A DNA stretch of 39,665 nt from a bacterium (GTDB taxonomy: Bacteria; Patescibacteriota; Minisyncoccia; Minisyncoccales; UBA10102): the NCBI GenBank assembly GCA_030698665.1, contig JAUYMI010000014.1:1-39665 (forward strand). The letters run 5' to 3'. How positions within the stretch are numbered: the first letter of the stretch is position 1; each line of letters opens with the position of its first letter. Below are positions 1 through 7,175 of this stretch, in pieces. Both the position numbers and the translations under genes were made by a program. Under the pieces are notes generated by a model, which ran no database searches, was not told where the DNA came from, and was given only the letters and a program-made list of their open reading frames with translations.

Positions 1-138
1 CGGCCAAAGGAACTTCCTCCAATGACCGCAGCTGAGCGCCGGATTGTTCACATGGAGCTTGATTCCAGGGAAGACGTGGCAACGGAGAGTATTGGTGAGG
101 GTCTTGAGCGCAAGGTGATCGTGAAGGTGCGGGAATAA
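1..138 (+). CDS. khpB: KhpB/Jag-like RNA-binding protein, C-terminal R3H end (5' truncated)
   Basis: The reading frame is open from the first base and stops at a TAA. It gives 45 residues with the motif PPMTAAERRIVHMEL followed by REDVATESIGEG, which is the characteristic end of the R3H domain of Jag/SpoIIIJ-associated proteins (KhpB). The family binds RNA, pairs with KhpA, and is usually encoded next to yidC/oxaA and rnpA near the membrane-insertion genes. Those neighbours would lie upstream, outside the window. The Jag-N and KH domains are not visible. The gene ends in a hairpin terminator and converges with the next gene. Confidence 0.85.
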   Translation, partial: RPKELPPMTAAERRIVHMELDSREDVATESIGEGLERKVIVKVRE

Positions 139-146
139 AAAGAGGA

Positions 147-173
147 CGCCACTGGGGAAGTGGCGTTTTGTTT
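147..173 (+). terminator. Rho-independent terminator after khpB
   Basis: CGCCAC and GTGGCG form a six-base-pair GC-rich stem around a short loop, followed by TTTTGTTT. It lies just after the khpB stop and in front of the convergent gene on the minus strand. Confidence 0.8.
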
Positions 174-187
174 GGCGGCTCGTTCTT

Positions 188-1030
188 CTACTTGGCGGCG
201 AAAATCCTGAGTGACCGAGCAACCTTGTCAACTTCTGACGCGTAGTGGCCAAGTCCGTTTATCTCAATGAGGTATCCGTTGACGACGACGAGGTAGATTG
301 GAGACTCGTCCCCGAGAACCTCCTCGCCGCGTTCAGCAATCACGAAACGAACAGCGGCGATTCCCGAAGGGAGCGTGACCCACTCTTCAGAAATCAGGCG
401 CCCGGAAAGCGTGCCCGAGCTAGCTGCCTTCTCCCACTGGCCTTTTATGGCCTTGGCCGCCGCCGATAAAGATGATTCAGGGGGGAGCGGTTCCCACTTG
501 GTATCAATTTTCGGACCAGGGAGAACTACTTGGTCTCTGGCAGAGCCCTCTCCCTCGTCGAACCCCATGAGCACCAGGAGGCCTTGGTCTTCAAACTCAG
601 TTACCTCCGCGAATGGCCAGTCCCCCGGGTAGTCCAGCTCAAACCCGACAGCATCGTTTCGATAGGTGCTTTTTTGCTTCCCGGGAGTCGGGGTGCTCGT
701 AGCGTTTGGCGTTGAAGTCGGAGATGATGTCGGATCCGGAGTTGCGGTTGCAACAACGGTCTCGGCAGGAGTGGCTTCCGCCCGGCTCTCAACAGGGGCC
801 GGACTGGGCGTGGTGGGCGCGGAGGTGGTCGGTGGAGACGCCAGAGCTTCCTCCCCTGGGGTTGCTAAAGACCCCTGTGTTTGTGGGGACTCAGACGCCT
901 GTTCCGAATCTCCCCTAGCGAGAAGGCCTAGGAGAACTCCCCCGAGCAGGAGAATGAGACCCACAAGAACGCCAATAAGGACCATGAGCCACCGAGGGGC
1001 AGCTCGACCCGAACCTGATTGTTGCTGCAC
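188..1030 (-). CDS. Membrane-anchored protein with Pro/Ser/Thr linker and PsbP/DUF1795-like C-terminal domain
   Basis: The 280-aa product has a short basic N-terminus and one transmembrane segment (about residues 14-38, LMVLIGVLVGLILLLGG). A 75-residue linker rich in Ser, Thr, Pro and Ala follows. A globular domain begins near residue 120 with YRNDAVGFELDYPGDW, which resembles the opening strand pair of PsbP/DUF1795-type domains. The topology suggests an outward-facing domain held away from the membrane. The start is a GTG chosen because AAGGGG lies 7-8 nt upstream and the basic-TM architecture begins there. A promoter is visible at 1066-1093. Function is unknown; the domain match is by eye only. 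Confidence 0.75.
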   Translation of the reverse strand: MQQQSGSGRAAPRWLMVLIGVLVGLILLLGGVLLGLLARGDSEQASESPQTQGSLATPGEEALASPPTTSAPTTPSPAPVESRAEATPAETVVATATPDPTSSPTSTPNATSTPTPGKQKSTYRNDAVGFELDYPGDWPFAEVTEFEDQGLLVLMGFDEGEGSARDQVVLPGPKIDTKWEPLPPESSLSAAAKAIKGQWEKAASSGTLSGRLISEEWVTLPSGIAAVRFVIAERGEEVLGDESPIYLVVVNGYLIEINGLGHYASEVDKVARSLRIFAAK

Positions 1031-1065
1031 GAGTAACCCCTTCCGTGGATGTGCGGCGCGCTTGG

Positions 1066-1093
1066 ATAGTAGCTTCTAGTCTTTCAATATCAA
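1066..1093 (-). promoter_or_regulatory. Sigma70-type promoter for the anchored PsbP-like gene
   Basis: On the minus strand TTGATA is followed after 16 nt by TACTAT. The predicted start lies about 30 nt before the GTG start at 1030, leaving room for the AAGGGG ribosome-binding site. Confidence 0.55.
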
Positions 1094-1123
1094 AAACACC
1101 TTAGGTAAGCAAGCGCCCGAAGT

Positions 1124-1747
1124 TTAGAGCGCGGAGTTTATGATGGGAAGCAGTTCCTGGGGTGACAGAAAAAAGGATTCTGCCGTGTAGTACGCTGTTC
1201 GCTCGTCCACCTCTTGCGTTTTGAATACGACAAGGGAGTTTGCGACACCCACGCCCCTAAACACCCAGGCCTGCGCCTCTTCTCCATTTGCAAGCTGGAG
1301 CGTTTGGTCTGGGGGGCCGAAGCTTTCAGGGTAGAACGCCGTCATTACCCCTACTGAGAAGTGGTCCCGCTCGCTGTTTTCGTAGTGCGCGAGCGCCCCG
1401 CTTGTCAGCCCTTCTTCATCCCATGCGATAAGACGCACGAGTGCAAACCCCGAGGGAATGCTTGAGGGGTAAAGTATCGGGAAAGGAACCAGATCCTGGG
1501 CTTGAGCAAAGACTTCCTGGTATTGAGGGTCTATCGGCTCCAGTGGAGAAGTAATTTGCGCGACGAACGAGCCTTCTGCCCCTAGCTCTTCCCCCGCGTA
1601 CCTTGACTCTTTGATGATTTCCGGAAGCCCCACTTCTTCCTTAGCAGGAGCTTCCGGCTGCTCTCGGAAAAACAGCAGGTATACGACAACAAGGGAAAAG
1701 AGAACCGTTGCAGTAATGAGGAGGAATAAGAGAAGGTTTTTGTTCAT
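1124..1747 (-). CDS. Membrane-anchored protein of unknown function, last gene of the T4SS operon
   Basis: The 207-aa product begins MNKNLLLFLLITATVLFSLV, a single N-terminal transmembrane segment or uncleaved signal. An acidic/Pro spacer and an extracytoplasmic domain follow. The PFPILYPSSIPSGFALVRL stretch (about residues 93-111) resembles the start of DUF4367-like domains, but that is a weak resemblance. The gene starts 9 nt after the pilin-M23 fusion gene on the same strand, so it is probably co-transcribed with it. No catalytic motif was seen. Confidence 0.7.
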   Translation of the reverse strand: MNKNLLLFLLITATVLFSLVVVYLLFFREQPEAPAKEEVGLPEIIKESRYAGEELGAEGSFVAQITSPLEPIDPQYQEVFAQAQDLVPFPILYPSSIPSGFALVRLIAWDEEGLTSGALAHYENSERDHFSVGVMTAFYPESFGPPDQTLQLANGEEAQAWVFRGVGVANSLVVFKTQEVDERTAYYTAESFFLSPQELLPIINSAL

Positions 1748-1755
1748 GGTAGCTA

Positions 1756-2685
1756 TTATTGTATAGGAGTTACCGAAAATCCATTAGCACATGTTTGTGA
1801 GCCGCATACCCCCCATGCGGGCACGTTCGTGTTCTGTTGGAGACCGGAGCTTTTTGATATGACTTCGTAGTGCAAGTGGTATCCGGTTACCGCTCCAGAG
1901 TTGCCGACTATCCCTATGCGGTCTCCCCTTGAGATGTTGGGCTGGAGTCGGCTGACGAAAAAGAAGCTCATATGGGCGTACCGGGTTTTGTAAGTTCCGT
2001 GGTCTATAACCACGCTGGATCCGTATCCTCCGTCAGTTCCCACATACTCAATAACACCAGAGGCTGGCGCATAAATCGTTTTTCCTTTGTTGCCAGCTAT
2101 GTCAATCCCCGTGTGACACGGGCTGCTGCGGACCCCGCTTCGGTACAGAGCTTCATCAATACCAAAGGGGCTGGTTACAATTCCCTCCACTGGGCTTGCA
2201 AGAGGGTATCCCGACGCCCATGAGGAAGGGAACTGGTTTGCATCACAGGAAGCCGTGTTTGCCGCTACTCCAGAGCCTCCGCCCGGCAGTCTCACCACAT
2301 CAGGAATATTCGCCTCCGTGAGCTCCGGATTTCTCAGGATGGTGAGTTCTGGGTTGAGAATCTGAAGGATGATGAAAGAGCCCAGAACGAGGAGGAGACC
2401 CAGGAGCGCGCTCTGAATTCGGTCTTTGGCATCGGCTATCCTGCCCGGACTCCCCGCAGAAGAGAGCCAGGAGATGCCTCCCCAGACAAGCATAGCAAAG
2501 GCCGCAAATCCCGAGATTCCCACGATGAAGTAGTAGAACCAGGCGACAACATCGTTGAGTTGTTGGTTCTGGTTCAAGTCAAATCCTCCAAACGCAGGAT
2601 ACTCCAGATTCAGCTTGATCTGCGCGTGCGCCAGTACGGGGAGCAGGAGAAGAGCGACGAGGAGAATAAATGATATCTTCTTCAT
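1756..2685 (-). CDS. VirB2/TrbC-like pilin module fused to an M23 (LytM) peptidase
   Basis: This 309-aa protein has a signal peptide ending ALAHA (residues 1-21). A two-helix TrbC/VirB2-like membrane module follows (about residues 45-112), with the diagnostic segment GGISWLSSAGSPGRIADAKDR between the helices. After a Gly-rich linker comes an M23 metallopeptidase domain (about 160-295). Its zinc ligands are visible as HTGIDIAG (HxxxD) and HLHYE (HxH). M23 enzymes cut peptidoglycan peptide cross-links; T4SS loci often carry a separate wall hydrolase. Here one polypeptide joins pilin-like and wall-cutting modules. It sits directly in the VirB4 operon, 19 nt after the upstream membrane protein. 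The pilin-type fold is known for the family; a role in local wall opening is inference. Confidence 0.85.
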   Translation of the reverse strand: MKKISFILLVALLLLPVLAHAQIKLNLEYPAFGGFDLNQNQQLNDVVAWFYYFIVGISGFAAFAMLVWGGISWLSSAGSPGRIADAKDRIQSALLGLLLVLGSFIILQILNPELTILRNPELTEANIPDVVRLPGGGSGVAANTASCDANQFPSSWASGYPLASPVEGIVTSPFGIDEALYRSGVRSSPCHTGIDIAGNKGKTIYAPASGVIEYVGTDGGYGSSVVIDHGTYKTRYAHMSFFFVSRLQPNISRGDRIGIVGNSGAVTGYHLHYEVISKSSGLQQNTNVPAWGVCGSQTCANGFSVTPIQ

Positions 2686-2704
2686 TTCTTTATACTACCA
2701 TCTT

Positions 2705-3124
2705 TTAGGCGGCCTGCGGAAGTGGTTCTTGCTCCTCTTGTTGAGGTTCAGGCTCTTTTCCACTGTCTCTCAGCGTGCTAACCACCGCAAGGAGCCAGAA
2801 GGGAAAGAGGTTCAGAATAGGGATGAGCTCCGCTATGAACACGAGAACGCCTCGTCTCAATGCTCTCATAGCAAGCTTTTTTGAGGCCCTCTTTGCTACC
2901 CTCCGTTCTCCGCTCCTAATCTGCTGAACCTGAGATTTTGCCTGACTTAGGTTGCCGGCCTTCCATACCATCCAGAGAATGATGGGGGCGCCGATGATGA
3001 GGCTCACAACCGTTCCGATTTCTAGGACGTAGTCCAAAATATCAATGAGGAGGGCAAAGGGCAGGGCGAAGATGAGTACGTCAGGGTCAAGGATGCTGGC
3101 TCCCTTTTGGGTTTCCTCAGGCAT
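2705..3124 (-). CDS. Conserved membrane protein of the T4SS operon
   Basis: The 139-aa product has three predicted hydrophobic segments: about residues 15-33, 36-55 and 92-117. A very basic cytoplasmic loop (ERRVAKRASKKLAMRALRRG) lies between the second and third, and the tail is acidic and Gln/Pro-rich. It starts 8 nt inside the end of virB4, so translation is probably coupled. No named family was recognised. Its place between VirB4 and the pilin-peptidase suggests a small inner-membrane T4SS component. Confidence 0.75.
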   Translation of the reverse strand: MPEETQKGASILDPDVLIFALPFALLIDILDYVLEIGTVVSLIIGAPIILWMVWKAGNLSQAKSQVQQIRSGERRVAKRASKKLAMRALRRGVLVFIAELIPILNLFPFWLLAVVSTLRDSGKEPEPQQEEQEPLPQAA

Positions 3125-4919
3125 CTTCTTTTTGTTCGCTTGCAGTTCTTCTGCGCTCCAGGAGTTCTTTGGGCGAGCTTGTCACGATCTCGTGTTCCAT
3201 GGGAGAGGCGACCACCTTAATGGCTACGTGCTTTTGCCCGGCAAAGAAGATGCCTTCTCCAATGTCGGTCTCCAAGAGGAGGGAGCGTTCCTCGGTCGTC
3301 AGGTTAAAGGCCTTCTGTACGATGTCTATGGTCGCCGGGCTCTGCTTCATAAGCAGCTGAATGGAGGAGTTGGTGATGATGGGTTTTCCATACTCTGATT
3401 TCATAAAGTCCCCTACGTCCTGAGTGATGGTGGTAACGCCGAGGTAGTACTTGCGCGATCTCTTTGCCATGCCAAAGAGGAACGAGGCGCCATCCTCCGT
3501 CTTCATGATCCACCAGGCCTCGTCCACCACGAGAATGCGCTTTTTAAGTTCAGAGCGCACGGCGCTCCAGATGTATCGCATGATGACGAACATGGCGATG
3601 GGGCGCAGGGACTCTTCCATGTCCCTGATGCCAAAAGCCACCACGTTTTTATCTAAGGTCAAGTTTGACTTTTGGTTAAAGAAGTTGGCGTAGGTCCCCT
3701 TCGTGAACTTCTGGAGGCGCCGGACCAAAGAGTCGGCTCCCTCCATGCCGAGCAGAACTTCCTCAAGGTCACTCATAATGGGAATGTTCTGGCTCCAGAG
3801 TTTTGGGTCGGAGCTTGCCGTAATATCCTTTGCCGCGTAGGTTTCATTGAGCGCCCGGTCCATGACGGCATCCTCCTCCGGGGTCAATCCCCCAAGCATG
3901 ATGCGCATGAGTCCCACCAGGTTGATGACGTTGGATCTCAGAACGTCGTCTGGCTTCTCGTCCTCTCTGGGGGCCGGGAGGTCAAAGGGGTTGATGTGAT
4001 TGTCTGATCCCAGGGAGATGTCAAAGAAGGCGCCGCCCACCCCTTCAACCAATGGCTTGTACTCGTTTTCGGGGTCTAAGATAATGACGTCTATCCCGGT
4101 CATGAGAGAGCGGATGACCTGGAGTTTGACGTAGTATGACTTCCCGGATCCCGACTTTGCGAATACCACCTCATTGGCGTTTTCCAACGAGAACCTGTCA
4201 AAGAGAATAAGAGAGTTGTTGTGCCGGTTGATGCCATAGAGGATTCCCTCAGAAGAGGAGAGGTCAAAGGAGACGAAGGGGAACATGGAAGACAGGGGCC
4301 CCGTGTTGAGGGAGGTGTGAATGGAGAGAAGGTCTTTGCCGTAGGGGAGGGCGGAGTTGAACCCCTCTTTCTGCTGGTAGGTTGCGGGCTTTACATAGAT
4401 GAGGCGGGATTCAAAGATGGAGCGGAGGGTTGTTTCAATCTGGCGGAGTTCTTCCTGGCTTTCGCCGTACACGGTGATGTACAAGCCAAAGCGGAACATC
4501 TTCTCTTGCGCCGTCTGGAGGCGGTCACGGAGCCCCTCTAAGTCCCGGTACGCCGTTTCAAGCTCAGGGTCCCGGACCAGCCCCTTGCCCTCACGTTCCA
4601 TAATCTCTGACTGTACCTCCGTTACCCTGCGCCTGAGCTGCTTGAGCGTGATTCCAGTGTCCACGGGATGCACGAACATGGCAATGTCCATTGGCACGTC
4701 CAGGTTGACGACAGAGGAGAGCCAGGCGGACACCAAGTACCTCGGGTATGAAAAGACAAAGAAGGACTTGGCCAGGCGTCCTGAAAGATCAAGGTACTCA
4801 GTGTCAATGCGAACGGAGGCAGGAGCAATGATGTCTTTGGCAGTGGTAACCTCGCGCTCAAAAACCTTGTTCTGCCCCTGCTGCTTTTGCTTGCTGAAGA
4901 TTTTGGAGAGCGGATTCAT
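3117..4919 (-). CDS. virB4: VirB4/TraC-type T4SS ATPase
   Basis: This 600-aa protein is the energising ATPase of the secretion system. A Walker A motif, AKSGSGKSYYVK, lies near residue 255. A Walker B motif, ILVVDEAWWIM, lies near 465. Between them is ILDPENEYKPLVEGVGGAFFDIS, a VirB4 signature. The C-terminal GVTTITQDVGDFMKSEYG segment (about 495-520) fits the conserved motif after Walker B. VirB4 hexamers work at the inner membrane in pilus assembly or substrate transfer. The N-terminal TraC-like part is encoded by the separate gene just upstream, which overlaps by 4 nt. No VirD4 coupling protein or relaxase is seen in the window, so conjugation cannot be assumed. Confidence 0.95.
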   Translation of the reverse strand: MNPLSKIFSKQKQQGQNKVFEREVTTAKDIIAPASVRIDTEYLDLSGRLAKSFFVFSYPRYLVSAWLSSVVNLDVPMDIAMFVHPVDTGITLKQLRRRVTEVQSEIMEREGKGLVRDPELETAYRDLEGLRDRLQTAQEKMFRFGLYITVYGESQEELRQIETTLRSIFESRLIYVKPATYQQKEGFNSALPYGKDLLSIHTSLNTGPLSSMFPFVSFDLSSSEGILYGINRHNNSLILFDRFSLENANEVVFAKSGSGKSYYVKLQVIRSLMTGIDVIILDPENEYKPLVEGVGGAFFDISLGSDNHINPFDLPAPREDEKPDDVLRSNVINLVGLMRIMLGGLTPEEDAVMDRALNETYAAKDITASSDPKLWSQNIPIMSDLEEVLLGMEGADSLVRRLQKFTKGTYANFFNQKSNLTLDKNVVAFGIRDMEESLRPIAMFVIMRYIWSAVRSELKKRILVVDEAWWIMKTEDGASFLFGMAKRSRKYYLGVTTITQDVGDFMKSEYGKPIITNSSIQLLMKQSPATIDIVQKAFNLTTEERSLLLETDIGEGIFFAGQKHVAIKVVASPMEHEIVTSSPKELLERRRTASEQKEDA

Positions 4920-5563
4920 TTTAAAATCTCAGGAGGTATCTCAGGATAGTACCCGACCTCGGCCTCAGCTGGGTGATGCCAGCTCCACAAGAGTTCAATT
5001 AAATCCTCTGTGTTGAGCGCTGCTACCGTGAGTCCCACCCTACGAAGTCCCAGGGCAACAAACTCCATTCTCTGCCAGAGTTGGTTTTTCATGCGCGCGA
5101 ACTCCTGATCGGAGAGCGCCCCTACGAGCTTTGGGCTTCGGCTTAGAATGTTTCCCTGAGTTGCCTCAGCCCTCGTTTCAAGACGGGAGAAGGGCACAAC
5201 GATAAAGAAGTTTTTTGCCATGATGCTTCCTCCGCCAATAAGCTTTTCAATAAAGGCGCGGTAATCTGCTGTTTGTTGTTTGAGAAGTTCATTCTCTTGC
5301 CGCTGTTCCAGGGTCTTTAGGTTGTCTAAGTATCCGGTGATGTTGAGGCGCCGTGACTGCAGCACAATCTGCAGGGGAAAGTCCAGGGAGTTTAAGAAGT
5401 TCTGGAACTGGAAAATGGTTGCATCCTGTTCTTCCTGGGACTTGAGGGCGAAGTTCTGGGAAGAAGCCAGCATTACTCCCCGGATGCTCTTGTCTCGCAT
5501 AACAAGGGCTGCGTCCCGAATCTCTTCAACCTCTAAGAATTGTTGTGTGGATGCTTCAGCCAT
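4916..5563 (-). CDS. TraC-like N-terminal protein (detached VirB4 N-terminal partner)
   Basis: The 215-aa product contains FLEVEEIRDAALVMRDKSIR and, further on, SSQNFALKSQEEQDATIFQF and FLNSLDFPLQIVLQSRRLN. This is the pattern of TraC-related N-terminal domains in Patescibacteria T4SS loci. There is no Walker motif, so it is not itself an ATPase. It ends 4 nt inside the start of virB4, giving translational coupling, and probably forms the N-terminal membrane-proximal part of the VirB4 machine. The 2-nt gap to the upstream PrgI gene supports one operon. Confidence 0.85.
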   Translation of the reverse strand: MAEASTQQFLEVEEIRDAALVMRDKSIRGVMLASSQNFALKSQEEQDATIFQFQNFLNSLDFPLQIVLQSRRLNITGYLDNLKTLEQRQENELLKQQTADYRAFIEKLIGGGSIMAKNFFIVVPFSRLETRAEATQGNILSRSPKLVGALSDQEFARMKNQLWQRMEFVALGLRRVGLTVAALNTEDLIELLWSWHHPAEAEVGYYPEIPPEILK

Positions 5564-5565
5564 TT

Positions 5566-5970
5566 CTATCTCGTCTCAACTCTCAGTGCCAGGTTCTTTA
5601 TTCTTCCCTTTCCATCGCTCTTGACTCGGGTTACCACGGGAGCTTTTTTCTCTTGCACGAAGGTTGTGGGTCGGACCACTCGTAGGGTCCGCATCTCCCG
5701 TCTCCAGATGTATGTTTTCGCTCCAACGCTGAAGCTAAAGAGATTCAGTACCACGGTTGGCAGAGAGCGTCCGCTCACCCTCACGAAGGCCAGAGCAGAT
5801 CCGCTCCCGATACAGAGAATCCCCAGAACGAGAGCTAGGAAGAATGGGAGAGTGAAGTAGAAAAAGAGGGATGCCGCTACTCCGACGCCAACGTACACGA
5901 ACTGAATGAAGGTAAGGGGGCCTACGATCTTTGACTCACGCTCTATGAATTGGGGAAGTTCAAACTGCAT
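5566..5970 (-). CDS. PrgI family (VirB3-like) T4SS membrane protein
   Basis: The 134-aa protein starts MQFELPQFIERESKIVGPLT, a typical PrgI opening. Two adjacent transmembrane helices follow (about residues 22-63), then a conserved basic C-terminal region (FSVGAKTYIWRRE). PrgI/VirB3-type subunits associate with VirB4 at the inner membrane. The ATG shares its first base with the stop codon of the upstream 150-aa gene, a sign of tight coupling. The family assignment is confident; the exact role is inferred from VirB3. Confidence 0.88.
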   Translation of the reverse strand: MQFELPQFIERESKIVGPLTFIQFVYVGVGVAASLFFYFTLPFFLALVLGILCIGSGSALAFVRVSGRSLPTVVLNLFSFSVGAKTYIWRREMRTLRVVRPTTFVQEKKAPVVTRVKSDGKGRIKNLALRVETR

Positions 5971-6422
5971 TACTCAATGGTCTCTCTATAACTATCGGGT
6001 CCCTTATGCTCCTCAAGCGCCTCTTTTGGGGCTGCCTCTTTTGCCTGCTCAATGCGTGTTTTTGCTTCCCCTTCTTCTGTCTCGGGTTTTTTGGCAGCAG
6101 GCATTTCGTGAAGCTGTTCCAACGCTGCCTTCACGGGATAGAAGACAAAGCGGTTGATCTGGCGAGCAATCTCCTTGGCAGCAGGCTCCTCAATGCCCAG
6201 CGCATACACTTCTTGTTGGAATTCTTCTGGAGTCATGAGGCCCATGAGAACGTATCCTGTGCCTTTAGAGATTGCGTTTCCGCGCTCGTCCATAACGTCA
6301 AAGGCCTCACAAGCGCCCTGAACAACCTCTGCTGTTTCGAGCGAAAAGAGAGCATCTTTGAGCTCATCTGAAAGGCCCTCAATCGCCTGGTCTATTTGAT
6401 TTTGCGTATATTCCTTTGGCAT
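5970..6422 (-). CDS. Conserved soluble protein heading the T4SS operon
   Basis: The 150-aa product is soluble and acidic. A helical N-terminal half (residues 1-110) includes MTPEEFQQEVYALGIEEPAAKEIARQIN, and a low-complexity Lys/Glu/Ala tail follows. No catalytic motif or known family was recognised. It overlaps the prgI start by one nucleotide and is the first gene of the minus-strand T4SS operon. No convincing promoter was found upstream of its ATG on the minus strand. Confidence 0.75.
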   Translation of the reverse strand: MPKEYTQNQIDQAIEGLSDELKDALFSLETAEVVQGACEAFDVMDERGNAISKGTGYVLMGLMTPEEFQQEVYALGIEEPAAKEIARQINRFVFYPVKAALEQLHEMPAAKKPETEEGEAKTRIEQAKEAAPKEALEEHKGPDSYRETIE

Positions 6423-6432
6423 GGAAGGGCTA

Positions 6433-6461
6433 TTGACAATTTAGAATTTATGATGTATAAT
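6433..6461 (+). promoter_or_regulatory. Perfect consensus sigma70 promoter
   Basis: TTGACA, then exactly 17 nt, then TATAAT. This is the strongest consensus promoter in the window and drives the isolated gene at 6532. It lies in the divergent region between the T4SS operon and that gene. Confidence 0.9.
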
Positions 6462-6531
6462 GCTATTGTTACAGAGTGGATAGAGATTCTATTCTGGAGC
6501 ACCCACCAGTAAAGGAACGAGGAGGATCAAC

Positions 6532-7026
6532 GTGGACTTTTTTGGGCCAATCAGCATTCTGGCCATCGTCGCGGTCCTGGGCATCACCCTGTGGAGGTAC
6601 CTGGCTCCTCGTTTGAGAAGCCGGCGTCAGGACAACCAGGATGACTGCGACACTTCGGGTCTCGAGGACCGCTTGCGTGCGGCCCGCGAGATCGCGGCCC
6701 CGTTTCGGCCCCGCCCGCCGGTAGCGCCGACGACCAGCGCCAGAGGTCATGGGCCGCTTGCGTTCCGGGTTCCCGAGATTCCCGAAGGCGTCTCGGACGA
6801 TGAGATCCGGGACCTCAACGGATTCGCGGAAGCCGTGGTCTGTGCCGAGGAGCACGCAGCGCTTACCGCTCAGATTGCCCGCGAGGCGGTCCGTGGCGGT
6901 GAGGCTATCGTGGCCTCACGCGATCGTGCAGTCGGGCACAACGTCGTCACCGAGGAACGGCACGGGCATCTTCACGAGATGTTCGCTCCCGAGGGCGAGC
7001 CTGAGCCCGTAGCGACGACGGCCTAG
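6532..7026 (+). CDS. Isolated small membrane-anchored protein, GC-rich, unknown function
   Basis: The 164-aa product has one N-terminal transmembrane helix (about residues 3-22, FGPISILAIVAVLGITLWRY). A basic patch, a Pro/Arg linker and an Ala/Glu-rich helical domain (about 80-150) follow. The start is GTG; GAGGAGG lies 8-9 nt upstream and a perfect -35/-10 pair upstream of that. Codon use is strongly G/C-ending (Arg mostly CGN, Leu mostly CTG/CTC), unlike the T4SS genes on either side. It is the only plus-strand gene inside the secretion cluster. High expression or recent acquisition could explain the composition. No family recognised. Confidence 0.75.
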   Translation: MDFFGPISILAIVAVLGITLWRYLAPRLRSRRQDNQDDCDTSGLEDRLRAAREIAAPFRPRPPVAPTTSARGHGPLAFRVPEIPEGVSDDEIRDLNGFAEAVVCAEEHAALTAQIAREAVRGGEAIVASRDRAVGHNVVTEERHGHLHEMFAPEGEPEPVATTA

Positions 7027-7040
7027 TCCATCTAGTAAGG

Positions 7041-7131
7041 GAAGGGGGAAACTCCTTCTTCATCCAGGGGAGAGCGTGTGGCGAGAAGGATATCTTATCC
7101 CGATCGCCGCCGCCCTCCCCTGTTCTATTTT
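7041..7131 (+). terminator. Tandem hairpins ending in a T-rich tract (terminator or structured 3' RNA)
   Basis: First hairpin: GAAGGGG/CTCCTTC closed by a GAAA tetraloop (7041-7058). Second, compound hairpin: outer stem CAGGGGAG/CTCCCCTG (7065-7072 with 7115-7122), middle stem GGCGA/TCGCC (7080-7084 with 7104-7108) and inner stem GGATA/TATCC (7088-7092 with 7096-7100), then TTCTATTTT. It lies between the end of the plus-strand gene and the convergent VirB6-like gene. It is more elaborate than a simple terminator. Confidence 0.6.
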
Positions 7132-7175
7132 AAGGTGCTTGTTTTTGTTCTCTGCAACTCATCCGGATTTCCATG

